DNA of 64,000 bases from contig NW_026515505.1 in NCBI RefSeq assembly GCF_014898815.1, positions 682,001-746,000 on the forward strand, read 5' to 3'. The notes beneath the pieces were generated by a model, which saw nothing but the letters and a program-made list of their open reading frames with translations, was not told where the DNA came from and made no database searches. This stretch comes from Panonychus citri. Lineage: Eukaryota; Arthropoda; Arachnida; Trombidiformes; Tetranychidae. The translations under genes and the position numbers were made by a program. Below are positions 45,972 through 58,421 of this stretch, one piece after another (positions within the stretch are counted from its first letter, which is position 1; each line of letters opens with the position of its first letter).

Positions 45972-47848
45972 AAAATTAATCCAATTAAATAATGATAATT
46001 GATTAATATTCACCAATTTAGTGTATTAATAGCTGTGTGAGTTAAATTATAATAACGATTTTTAATTGTTTCTTTAGGTAAATTGATTTATTCAGAAGCT
46101 TTTGTTGATAATTGGAGGTAATCAGTTGATCACTTATATTGAGACTTTGTTGTCTTTAGTGGTTATTATAGCGGTGATAATGATGATGATGATGATGATG
46201 ATGATGGGGATGGAGATGGGGAGGATGAGGGTGAGGGTGAAGATGCTGATGATTGGGATGATTGGAGTAGTAAATATGGTGATGAATGTTATATGTTGTA
46301 TGTGTGGTTTAGGTTTTGGTTTAAGATTGTGTCGTATTGTGTTGATATGTAGTGAATATGGTAATAAGGTAAGAGCCTTTTATGGGTCATTAAGTGGTCA
46401 TTATGTGGTCATTTTGTTGGTTTTGTTTTGTCAAAATATTGGTAATGATGATGATGAAAATAATAATTATAACGACGTTAGAGAGATGAGTAGGAAAAGG
46501 ATGAGGATGAGGATGATTAAGATGATGTATATGTATGTGTGTGGCTGTGTATGGTTGTGTGTATGATTTAAATGGTGAATAATGAGTGATCACCTTTGGT
46601 CAAGTTTTGTTGGTCAGGTTATCGGTCAAGTAAAACAATGATTTAAATGGTTAAATGGTTAAATTGTTTGGTAAACGTTGATGATTAATGTTATTATGGT
46701 TCCTATTGTGATGAATGTGATGAGTGTGTAGAGGTAAACATAAGATAATAGATGATAAAATATGAATGAGAATCGGAAATTATTATTAAATTGATTGTTT
46801 AATTGTTTTGAAAATCGATGATTGTATTACAATAATGATAATAATAGAAAAGCATTTACCTGCTTTTTGCTTTACTTTTTGTTTCTTTTATTTTAAAATC
46901 TCTTGGGTCATAATTTAGACAAAAGGTAATGACCATTAATATATGACTGTGACGATGATGAAGATGATGAAAATGAAGATGAAGATGACGAGGATGACGA
47001 CGAGAATGAAGATGAGGATGATAATTGTGATAATGAATATGAAGATAATGAGGAGATTAGTAAAGGAGATTAACTAATGGAGATTAAGTATAAAGCTATT
47101 GTTGGATTACAGATGTTGGTGTAAAAATATTGCACCAGAAATAAAAGTGACCTTTATCATCAACGAAACCTAGGATGATGATTATGATGATGATGATGAT
47201 GAAACATCAACAATATAACCATGACGATGGATAAGTTATCAAGTTAATTGTAACAATTAAATTAGAAACAGAGGAAATAGAAGGTTATAAGGATGAGAAA
47301 GAGCCCGAAGGCTAATTATATGATTACCTTTTTTTTAGATGGAAACTTTTTCTTTTACCTAATTAGGTTTTTCTTTGGGTGTTTATTGGCCTTTTACAGT
47401 TAATGGATAATAATAGTAAACGTAATAAAAGTAACGGTCATCTTATTATAGTAAAGTGTTTTTTTACCTTTTACTTTGTAAATAACTGGACACAATTGAC
47501 CAATTCATCTAAAGAGAAACTCACACATCGATTGTTGATCATTTGCTCTCAAACTTCTAAACATGCGATTGATCAATGGATCAGATTGAACTTCTATTTC
47601 ACATTTGTAATTCTTGATAATGTTAATAATAACTGACGAATTTTATCATGAAAAATCCTTTCATTAAATTAATGAAATGAATAATTGTTCTTTTGAATGA
47701 ATCTCATTCATAGAGATAGATCACTGATTGTGCTTCTGATGTTCAAGACTAATGATGAAGTCAGGAAATGTTAATTTCCTGAAAATCTCTGATTACAGGC
47801 AAGTAATTACCTTTTTGTTGTATTGATTTCAAGGACAAGAATTGAATG
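45972..47848 (-). repeat. Inverted repeat 2, right arm
   Basis: Reverse complement partner of 39770-41562 with scattered changes, mostly in repeat-unit number within the GATG-rich tracts. Contains repeat U copy 2 (47306-47510). The outer 60 bases exist a third time at 35780-35837. Confidence 0.9.
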
Positions 47849-48519
47849 GTTAGGAGTGAGACGTAAACCTTCCAATAATTAATAATTAATAATCAATTAA
47901 GGGCCTCGGACTTCAAACCTATTCAGTAATTAATATCTATGAATCAGTGACTTTTCAAGCTTTACTCTATTCAAAACTAGCAAAGACAAAATGATTAAAC
48001 TCAGAATTCACCATTCACCTAAAAGTTTTATTGTGAAAATGAGGAGGAACCGTTATCCATAACACCCTTTAAAAACAAAGAAATTTAATTAACCATTAGA
48101 AATTTTTATTGTATTGAACAACTATCAATACTTTTTACAGTAAATGAGCAGCTCAGCTACTCTTAGTGGGGAAATTAATAGACACATAGAAATTTAACAA
48201 TTGAATAGTTACACATATATTACAGGTAATAACTTCAAGCAAGTACCAAATTCAGAGGGTACTAGAATAATAATATTTTAATTAATTGATAAAATTAATA
48301 ATTGAAAAAGGCTTTGAACCAGGGACCACGTGGAGAAATCAGTTTCAATTGAACTTGCATTTATTTTCTCTTTCTTAGTTTCTCATTAATATTGATTTCA
48401 CTTTATACTGAATTTAGTAATTTATCGAAAACAAAATTAAATTATGTAAATCACAATAATTAAAAACAATTAGAATCGAAATTTATTGTTCAATCCTCCC
48501 CTAAGGACAAATGTTAAAG
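47849..48519. other. Spacer right of the homeobox repeat locus
   Basis: AT-rich. The similarity to the homeobox repeats stops at 47848. A GGTTCAAAGCC word on the minus strand near 48321-48331 resembles a Pol III B box, but no tRNA fold surrounds it. Nothing else seen. Confidence 0.5.
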
Positions 48520-48856
48520 TAGATTGCTAACCAACCGATAGATGGAGTTAGTGTAAAGCGAATTTTTTGTTTTTGTTTCTAATTGAATTTAAGAGCATTT
48601 GAATTCATTGATTACAACTCGGAATTTCCGAGCATTTAATTGGATTTAATTGTTCAACTCTTTCAAATTTTCTCTGATTGTTTAGAGAGAATATATTTTG
48701 AAATGTTCCTTCGTTCTCTTTCAATATTCTTGGTTTTATTTTCTTTAACATTTGTTTGTTTTCATTTTCTTATATGATTTCTCAGGTTCCTTTTATATTT
48801 CTATTAACTAATCATTTTCATCTTTCTCTCTCTCTCTCTCCTTTTCTGATATTTAG

Positions 48857-48993
48857 CTTGTAAATACACGAAGGAAGAATGGTCACCCTGTGAAAATGGT
48901 GAAAAAACTCGACTTCTCACCCGAACCGAAGGAGATGATTCTGAATGTGAATGAACCAAAGTGAATAAGAAACTTCAACGAAAGACATTACTA
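48857..48993 (+). pseudogene. Broken copy of miple exon 3
   Basis: The acceptor and the first 31 codons of the exon (CKYTKEEWSPCENGEK and on) are almost unchanged, but TGA at 48952-48954 replaces the CGA of the intact gene, a CpG-type change. The reading then runs into a deletion after AAGAAAC. Exons 1 and 2 are absent, so no secreted product is possible. Confidence 0.85.
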
Positions 48994-49057
48994 AGATGTG
49001 TTCACTAGAATTTGACAAAAAGTTTGGGTCTTATTTTTGCTTCTTTCTGATTGTTTA

Positions 49058-49386
49058 CAATTAATTAAATTATATAAATGAAAGTTCAGCTATTCATCTA
49101 CATTCATGAATTTCAATTCTGATGAATTTTAAACAATTAAATTTTGAGTTCCAAATTGAATTTTATATCTCTATGATTAACATGGACAAGAAATGTTTGG
49201 TCAGAATTACATATAATATGCTTTCATAACATTTTATCATAATCTGAAAATCAAATGTGACTTAAAAGCCATTAATTGAAAATATAAAATTCTGATTTTC
49301 GATTTAAAATTTAATTGTTTAAACTCATCAGAATTTTTGAGATGAGATGAATAGCTGAACTTTCATTTATATAATTTAATTAATTG
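49058..49386. mobile_element. MITE-like element with 42-base perfect TIRs
   Basis: 49058-49099 and 49345-49386 are perfect inverted repeats of 42 bases (outer CAATTAATTAAATTATATAA, inner TTCAGCTATTCATCT). The 245-base interior is AT-rich and non-coding. The element lies inside the broken miple copy and is absent from the corresponding place of the intact locus, as far as I can align. No clear target site duplication. Confidence 0.6.
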
Positions 49387-49556
49387 TCTCAGATTTTTGT
49401 AATTCTATTGAACTCTTAATTATCAGTATATCTACTAATCCTCAGCTATTATCCTGACTTTCCTACAACAATGTCCAGCTTAATCTCAAACATTTTCCAT
49501 GAATTATAACACATAAAAGATATTTATCATGATAGATGAGATTATAGACATTGGAT

Positions 49557-49562
49557 TTTATT
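49557..49562 (-). promoter_or_regulatory. Possible poly(A) signal of PPP2R3
   Basis: AATAAA on the minus strand 234 bases after the PPP2R3 stop codon; the nearest one on that strand. Confidence 0.4.
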
Positions 49563-49795
49563 AATTGTTGATTTTTCGGTAATATCTTAGTTGTATTGAT
49601 TAGTTTTTCGGTTTTTACTTTATCCAAAGTTATGAGATGATGATGAGAATTAAGGTGAAAGATGAAGGTGGTATTGTTATTGTCGTGATCAATATGAAAG
49701 TCTCAGTGGTTGTGAGTAAAAAAGAGTAAATAAAGTGAGGATAAAGGATTCTGATGTTTTAGTGATGTTTTGATTATCGATTTCTATGTTTTCTA

Positions 49796-52700
49796 TTAAC
49801 GGGATCGAGCTTGTTGAGCACTTTCCTCAGCTACCAGAAGTTCATATTCTTCAGCAGCAAATCGATCCCAATCGGAAATTATATTGTCATCATTGTCTTT
49901 CGATGAAAACGGATCTCGCTGCTCGTGGTCAAGATACTTGTCCAAATTGAAAAATGTGTCAAAAAATACTGGAGTCATGCGACATCTTTTCAGGTCAGCC
50001 AAGGCAATTCGTCCTATTTCCTTAGGTCGAACCATATCCAGCATCTGAGAGGAAACAATTAGGTTAATCAATCTCAAATTGTGGATACAATTTTCTTATT
50101 TAAATTACCTGACAAAGACAATCATTAAATGGCAAAGCTTCAATTCCTAGAGCTTCCATACGTTTAACTTGCTCCTCATAAAAATACTCTAATTCGTACA
50201 TGGACAAAAAACCATCACCATCAATGTCCATACATCGGAACCAATATTCAACTGCTCGAGGATGTTTCTTGTCTTCTTCCGAGATGAGAAACCAGACAAA
50301 TTCAGCATAAGTCATTTTACCCTGTCTACGAACAGGGCCTCGAGTAACAGCACCGGAAAATATTCTGTCTATCATTCGAGATGAAATAGCTTTTGAAATA
50401 ACAAGAATATCAAATTAGCCGAGATGAAGATCAGATAAACGTTAATATGATGTAAACTAAACTCTAACCAACCTGCATCATTATGTCTCATCAAATCTTC
50501 TTTGTCGATGATCAGATCATGATCCTTGTCGAGTTCCCAAAATTTACAATATATTACGTAGAAATGTTCATATGAGAAATAATCTGTAATCTGGTTGATA
50601 TCATCTTCCTCTTCCAATAGAGAGACAACAAGAAGGAAATTGCTCTTCTTTAGTTCTGGAATTGTTATCCGTCCACTCCATGATTTGTTGACACAATAAA
50701 ATATTCGAGCAATAACCTGTTGCGAAAAAAAATATCGAGGAAAATGTTCAGAGATGCGAAGTTTCTTAAGAATTTATAAGAATCATTCTTATGGTTTTTA
50801 CCGTGTGAACATAACGAGAATGAAACTCAGTGGCTTCTTTCAAGAATCCTAATCCAGGGTGAGTCTCAATGACATCTTGCATCATGGCGATAAAATCTTC
50901 AGGTAAAAGATAACTTCGTTTACCCTGTGAATAAATCCTGACAAATTTGGAAGCATCATCATGGCAGCTTAACACAAGACTATTAAAAGGCAAAGAATAG
51001 AAATGATTACATGTTATTATATTCAGATTGAGAAATTGATTCATGTTACTTACTCCTTGAAGTATTTGACAAACTGATCACAAGTGATTATCGGATTACG
51101 AGCATCACCATTAGCCGCGTTAAATAGAGCCTGTTTCCAGTATAAGGGAAGTCCAGCCGCTTTGGTTATACGTCCGAAATTTTCTCGACTTGATGAACAT
51201 TCAGGTAAACGATTAAACTCTTCAACGATCCTTCGTATTCGAGCATCAACTTCAATCGCAGAATAAGGTCGACCAGAGGGAAAGTAAAACTTTGGTATAC
51301 TGTAGCTACTTCCCCATGAATTTCTTACACTATTTATTGATGGTCGACGGCTGATTGAGCTCACAGGTTGGATGAAATTCTGAGCAATTTGTGAAACATC
51401 ACTCTGAAATTGGAAAGGTAAATTTTAGATAATCGCCCAAATCAAATCGTTTTTATTACGATTCAAATTCAACAATCAATGTGACAACCAGTTTCATTGA
51501 GAAACATATTCCTTGAATGTCTGATCACAATCTATTAATAATAATTATCATGATAAAAGCTTAAAATTATCTAGGAAATTATTTAACCTTTTAACATGAT
51601 GACTTGAAAAAAAAAAGTTCTGCTTCCTTATATCATGTTTTTTTGTTCAGAATCAGAACAAGTGTTTAATTTTGTCAACCTAAGCAATAGTTTCATGAGC
51701 CTACGAATAATAAATTATGGAATCGAGCCAAGATTATCTGATCCTGTAAGTTATGAATCATGGTGATGAAGTTAGTTGGTAAATTGGCTGAATTAACTTT
51801 GAATATTTAGCTTTGGTTAGTATTCCTCAAGTTGAACAAGTGATTGGATAATTAATTGTCGGAGATTTACTTTGGGTTGAAAAAACTTTCAGCTCACCTG
51901 AGTTTTATCTTGATTTCGCCAAGTATTATAAAGAACGGGAGATTTTGATTTATTAGCTTCACTTAAAGATGATCTAGACTCTTTTTTCAGCTCAGGTCGC
52001 CTCTCGAAAAGTAAAACCCTCTCTGCCACCGATCCTTTGGTTAAAAATGGTCGAACTGGATTAGTGCGATGAATTGTAGTTGATGGTTTGGGTGATCCAT
52101 TTAGTCCATTGGTATTACTTGGAGATGATGTTGGTTTAACTTCATTGGATTTCGTTGAATACCAGGGATTACTGAAAGCACTCGATCCTCGAACGTAGAT
52201 CGGTTTGTCGCTACTTTGCTTGGAAGCTTTTTGTTCCCAAGCTTGTTTAGCTTCATTGACCATTGATTGTCGGCAATTGGAACCATTTAAATTATCGAGA
52301 TCACTTGTGTTTTCATTTGCTTCTTTCGAGGCTGCAAATCTACTTTTAGCGTAATTAACGGGAGACGAAAACAACGAATCCTTGAAACGTCCATCGTCTT
52401 CCTTTTCTTTTTTCCCTTCTTTTGGTGTTTTCATCTCTGAACATTTCGTCCCCTCTGAATTGAGTGAATTTGATTGAGATGATTTTCCATCAATGGTCAA
52501 TAATGATGAACTCGAATCTTTCAATATTGGACTGCCTTTAGATTCTTCTGCTCTTTGTTTAGCTAATTTAGTGGCTAATGAATTTTCTCGTGTCGCAACT
52601 AAGGTCGCTGTTTCGTCTTCCGTTAATTTCAATGCATCGGCTAAAATTTGTTCCATACTTTTTGTCTCTCGTGTTGGTGTTTTTGAGATCACCTTTTGAT

Positions 52701-54221
52701 TATTAGGGGCTATTGTTGTTCCCCTTGTGCTAGATGGCGATGAGTTAATTGTCATCTCTTTACTTGTATTGTTTTGATTGTGTGTCAATGATGAAGGTGA
52801 ACTTGTTCGTCCTGTTGATTGAGATACTTTGGACCCAATTAATTTTTGCGTTGATTTCGATTGATCTTTTACATCGCTATTACTTATTACAGGTAACTTT
52901 GGAACCCGTTCAGGACTTCTACTTGCCGATCTTAAAGTTGACCCATCCTTACCATGGATACTTGATCTAGACAAACGACCCCCAGATTCTGATGGACCTT
53001 TACTTGGGCCATTTGACCTAGTTGAAGAGGAAAGATCACTTTTAGAACCTAAAGATGATGATGATAATCTTGATGAACTTGTAGATTTTTTCTTATCCGG
53101 TAGTAAGCCCGATTTTTCCGCTATTAATTGGATGTATCTCGATTTAGGAGACCAATCAGTTAAGCCGGAAAGTAGTCTTTCAACTTCAGCGGACAATCTT
53201 AAATCTTCTTGACTTCGAGCTTGTTTCAATTTACTTCCGGGTCCTGAGTAATGACCACCAAGTGAAGATGATGATGACAATGGGCTACCTGTTAATCTTC
53301 CTCTTCCACCTTGGACAAAATCTTTTCCATAGCCGGTTGATGAATTTGTTTTGATTCCCATTGAAGATCCAGCAGATTCTGTGTTTCTAATTTTAACTTT
53401 ATCAGCTTCCGGGACCAGACTGATGTTTGTTGAGCTGTTGTTGGCTGTTGATCTTGTATGATTCTCATTTTTGTTGGCAATCTTTCGGTTACCCTGTTTA
53501 CTTGTATTGGTCGTGGTGGTATTTGAGCCAAGAGTCGAGACACTGGAGGGTGACTTTTTACTTGTAGCTGAAGATGATGTGGAAAGAGTTGATGATGAGC
53601 TGGTTGTTGGTGATGATGGTGAATAAATATTTTGAGATGATGATGAAGATCTTTGTAAGGATGGCGATGTTTGAGATAATTGTGATAGCGATGACGATGA
53701 TGATTGTGACGATGAAGGTGATGGCGATCTCTGTACAATGAAACTTGATGCTCGTCCTGTTGCCGAAGATAAAGATCTTCCCTGATTAGTTGATTGTCTT
53801 TGATTCGATTGATTGGAAGATTGGACTGTTCGATAATTTGTTCTTTCCTGTGGTGATCCACCTCCACCAGGATCGAAGGCATTTAAATTAGTCAATGATG
53901 CACTTCGTTTATTGAGCAAATTCAATCGAGCCTCTTGACGAAGCTTATCCTCAGTTACAAAGGTTTTCAAGAGAGATTCTAATTTCTCTTCAACATCTTC
54001 AGCTAAAAGCTGAATTGCTGCACAATCAGATAGATTGGGTGAATTAATTGTCGCTGGTGGATTTTCACTTTCAATAGATCCTCTAGTACTTCCTCCTCTT
54101 CCTCCTCCTCTAGTGTCATTTCGTTGGATTACACTTTCAGGTCCAGTCCTATGGTCAACATTATGTCCAAGGACCTTTTTGATTGGCTTAAGAGTTTTGT
54201 TCGCCGTGATGATCTGACTTG
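49796..54221 (-). CDS. PPP2R3: PP2A regulatory subunit B'' (PPP2R3, long form), 5' end missing
   Basis: Targets protein phosphatase 2A. Exons found: 54221 or 54213 to 51898, 51403-51054, 50979-50802, 50716-50473, 50389-50109 and 50044-49796; all phases join, giving at least 1205 residues. The C-terminal 430 residues follow PPP2R3A closely: IPKFYFPSGRP, CHDDASKFVRI, THPGLGFLKEATEFHSRYVH, NKSWSGRI, YEHFYVIYCKFWELD, KMTYAEFVWFLISEEDKK, YWFRCMDIDGDGFLSMYELE and FFDTFFNLDKYLDHEQ. Two EF-hands are visible: DKDHDLIIDKED and DIDGDGFLSMYE. The first listed exon encodes some 770 Ser-rich, probably disordered residues with the opening GSTRGSIESENPPATI, as in the long PR130-type isoform. It has no ATG and an in-frame stop just upstream (54231), so at least one further 5' exon exists to the right; I could not place it. 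Confidence 0.93.
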
Positions 54222-56779
54222 CTGACGATTAAATTTAATTGTTCAAATCACATTTAGGTTAATAGAAAGATGATAATAAAAGGTATCCTAAAGGTGAAAA
54301 CAACAATCAACACATTAGAAATAATTTAAACACAGGTAATTATCTTAAGATTATATTGATTGTTAGGGTGGGAGAGTTGAAAAATGTTAATCAATAGCCA
54401 ATGTGTACACTGATAATTAAAAATTAAAACACAAGCAATTTGAATTAAACATAGAAACACATAGAGATGATGTAAAAACCGTTATAAACCTTGACTATCA
54501 TCCAAAAGTTACTCAAATTATGATGATGTTGTTATGGTGGTGAAGAAGATGAAGATAAAGATGATACAACTAAACGAAATTTTTTCTAATCAGCTAATTG
54601 ACAAAGTTCACAATTAAAATTACACAACAAAAAAAAACACCAATGATATGTAACCATTTAAATGTTAACTGGAAAAAAAAATCAAACTCAATTTGATCAG
54701 CTCAAGTTTTCATTGACATAAACACAATGAAACAAATCACAATCAGTTTAACCAAAGGTTTTGTTAATTGTTGAGGGTGTAAAAGGTTTACAATTACATT
54801 TCAACAGGGGTTAAGTGTTATTTACATTGGTGAGATACATGAAACATGAACATTAATTAGACAGAACAATCGATATCGAATTAGTTAATTAGAGGGAGAG
54901 AGAGAGAGAGAGAGGAACAGGTTAATCAATTCATAATAAGGAAGAGGGAAATTGATGAATAAAGAAATTACGAGTTTTCATATTTTGATTGTGGGGAAAA
55001 TTTAATTGAATCGGATTAGACTTACATGGAAACTAGTGTATTGCAATGAATCAATTTGATTGTCAGTTGAATGAATGGATAATCAACACTGGTTAAGATT
55101 TGAGATCAAGTTATTTGTGTATTGGATTAAAGGTGAACTTTTTTGGTGTTTTTGTTTCTTCAGGTTAACTGAATTTTCATCGTAGAGTCGAGTGATTTAG
55201 CCTGAGGGAAAGAGGCTCAACATGTGGTTGGGAAAGAGAGGGTAATTGTTTAGGGTCGAATCAAAGGTCCAAATAAAGAATGAGAAGGAAAACTGAGCAA
55301 AGAAAAAGATAGAAATTCATAAGATGAAGACAGAAAGTTAGATGAAAATTAGATTACACCTCGTGCGTTAAAAATACTTTCACTAAACGATTTTTTCGTT
55401 TCCACCACCGGATTTTTTTATCACCGCAGAATCATCATCATCATCGTGAGCAAAATTATATATTATTCTCATACTCAAAGATGATAATCCGAAAATAGTA
55501 TCAAGATGAAGATGATAACTTCCTAGTTCAATAATATGTTACAATACTTGTAGGTTACTAAGTTTACTAATCAATTCAATGAACAACAATCAGCGATGAT
55601 TCAACTTTTCTCAACTTTGGCAAGATTATTTCAATTTAGATTATGAAATTAAATACAAATGAAAAACGAAAAATTGATTCGAATCAGTAAAACTTATGAA
55701 ACTAATAAGTTTCGACTTTAATTCTCGAATTAAGATGATCAAAATCTCAATAAATACGTGCCCATGAGCTATTGTTATATGAATTCTGAATTACCGTTCA
55801 TGAGAAATTCAGGTTAAAAGAAATGGAGAGGTGATAAGTGAAAGTTCAATATCCAGAAACAAAAAGAGATAAAGAGCTGTTAATTAGGAAAGGACAGCTA
55901 AATCAAGACAAAATCGAATTAGTCGAGCTTAATCAACAATTAATTAAACTTGCCAAAGATGATTAAGTTAATGATGATAAAGATGATGAGGATGAGCAAG
56001 ATAATTGGGAGTAAAGGTTGAAAATTAAATTCTAATTTGTTATTTTTTTAACAATTTCTTAACGATTTGATGATAATAATAATAGTCGTAACTGTTGATT
56101 ATCGTTGATTGTCACAATTTGATTGTAATTATTAATATTTACTATAAATTGAGTTGAGATCAATATTTCATATCTTTATTTTGAAATTGATCGGTAAAAT
56201 CTGAGTTTATGGTAGCTGATTAACCCGCCCAGGGTTAATCAGCTAATTAAAACACTATTCCTACGAAATTAACTAATTATTCAATTAATTGCTTTGTTTT
56301 AATTAGGTTAGGTCTCAATATTAAGGGCCACCTTTGATTAGGAAAGGCCCAGAGAGCCAAAGACAATCAAATTGTTGCTCTCACTTGCTTAGTCAATCAA
56401 TAATTTTAATGGAATAAGTCTGACAATTTGTTAATTGATCAGCCCACTACTTTAAACTAAGATGTTACCAATTAATCAACTAGAAACTTAGTATTTCAAT
56501 AATAATTAAAGTAGTAACTATACGAAGTTTTTAATTGTCGTTCCATTATTATTATTATCCGATGATAATACAAATACAATGTAATAATGGTTTGGTGACA
56601 ATTAACACCTTAAGTTGTAATTATCCAGCATCCAATTGAATTGATTCCATTCAGCAAACAAACAAAAATTAAACTAATTCAATCAATCGAGCAATCAAAT
56701 TTAATTGAAAACAATCACTGAAGTTCTGATGATCAACCGTTGTTACAACAACAATAACAACTGTTGACTCGAGTCTTTT

Positions 56780-56824
<45 letters not shown>

Positions 56825-57669
56825 CTCTTTTTCTCTCTGTCTTATCATCATCTTGGTCTTTCTCTGTTTTTTTTTCACTTCTCTGTCGACTTTTGAACTT
56901 ATACGAACAAGAATGTGGTCCATTTTTGGCCAACTTCGAGAGACCTTAAAATATATGCCAACTAAGAGTGGGTGCGACTTAGAAGCCTCTTCTTACTTTC
57001 TTTCGAACTTTTTTGTTTCTTTTCCTCTTTCTTTCATCATCCTCAGTTCTTGGCTTGTAAATAGAGAGGAAGGAACAATTTGAACAAGATATAAACTTTT
57101 TTTCCCTCTCATTTTCTGATTGATAAAAATTTGACAAAACAATTAATCGACACCTTTAACAATTAAGTGTTAAAAGCAGCAAGTTACACTCACTTTCAGA
57201 TTGTTCTTTAGTCATTCTCTGGATTTCTTTTAATTGTTTACTTTCATTTCATTTCATCTCATTCATTTTGAGAAACTAAACTAAATTATTATTAAATTAA
57301 AAATTTATCAGGAGTGAAAAAAGTTAAACATAAAAAAACGAATCAGTGAGAATAGTTTATTGATAAACTGATAGATGGCATTAGTGGCCTAAAGAAAATT
57401 TAATTGTTAATTGTTTCTCTTTTAGTGTATAGTATTTAGTTTGATTAAAGTTGAAATTGGTGCCAATTGTTTGTGACAACGATGAAAATCAGGTCCAAAG
57501 ATAGTTAACTCAAGAAAACAAAATGGTTGAGGTTATTACGACGTAATAATAGCTCAGTTTTAAGAGTAACAAAAAACAACTAAAAAACTGTTGAACTATC
57601 ATAATTTTGGTCTCAACTTGGTCCATGTGATAAGATGAACAATAATAATCCAAATTTTAATTTTGAACT

Positions 57670-57857
57670 CACAGGTAAAGTTAATTAAATTAAAACTTAT
57701 TAGGAGCGAAGAAAGTTAATCTTTTATCTTAAAATAGATCGAAAACCAACCGATAGATGGAGTTAGTGTACAGCGAAATTTTGTTTTTGTTTACAAAAAA
57801 TTTGATTGATTTGAAAAACTGATCTGATAAATTTTAAGTTAATTAAATTTACCTGTG
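57670..57857. mobile_element. MITE-like element, imperfect TIRs
   Basis: CACAGGTAAAGTTAATTAAA at the left and its imperfect reverse complement ending TTTACCTGTG at the right. About 40 bases pair with about seven mismatches around a 110-base core. The core contains GATAGATGGAGTTAGTG, also present at 48533 and, changed, at 57371. Confidence 0.45.
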
Positions 57858-58268
57858 AATTTAAAAGTTGATTTTGTTTTATTATTGTTTGGCTAATCAC
57901 AGGGATCAGGTTGATACCTAGATTGCAACATTTCAACCGACATTTATATTGTTCCAGACAATCTTAGGACTGGGCCGTTAGTGAATTACAACCATGTGTT
58001 TTCTTGGTAAGATTTTGTTAATAATTATAAAAATTTAATTTCTAATTTTTCTTTTATTTTTATTTTTTTTTAATTTTGTGTCATACCTAATGAGCCAACC
58101 AATTTTGGACCTTTGGACAATCGCCACGATTTTGAAAAGGACTCTGGTCCGAGGAAAATATTTTAAGGAGAACATTTTTTGAGGAGAACATTTTCCCTTT
58201 ATTGGGATTAGGCGAACAGGACTTTGGTCCATTTACTTGTGATTTAATCTGTCAATTAATATGTAATT

Positions 58269-58421
58269 CGACCTCAGGGGAGAAAATTTGTTATTTACTT
58301 TATTATTTTCTTTTCTTTTCTTCGTCCCTAATTCCCTTACTTGTCCCTTATTCCCTTCCCTTGTACGGTCGTTATACCGGAAACGATGAATTTTAATTCA
58401 TCGAAGCCTCCCCTGAGGTCG
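58269..58421. repeat. 14-base perfect inverted repeat pair
   Basis: CGACCTCAGGGGAG at 58269-58282 and CTCCCCTGAGGTCG at 58408-58421 flank 125 bases. GC-rich ends stand out in this AT-rich spacer; may be the ends of a tiny transposon remnant. Confidence 0.45.

Larger units (their letters stand above)
48520..49520 (+). repeat. Condensed duplicate of the miple locus
   Basis: Pieces match, in the same order, the region 57740-61510. 48527-48590 matches 57746-57800; 48630-48760 matches 58488-58620. 48768-48990 matches 60671-60885, 48991-49010 matches near 61060, and 49440-49520 matches near 61270 and 61490. Intron-side sequence before the exon is kept, so it is a DNA-level copy with large deletions, not a retrocopy. 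Confidence 0.8.

Noticed and set aside
48321..48331. Pol III B-box word GGTTCAAAGCC (minus strand)
   Set aside because: No A box at the right distance and no cloverleaf around it; not called a tRNA or SINE.
53292..53882. Alternative minus frame of 196 codons in PPP2R3
   Set aside because: A +1 shadow of the Ser-rich first listed exon; the main frame continues far beyond on both sides and joins the conserved exons.
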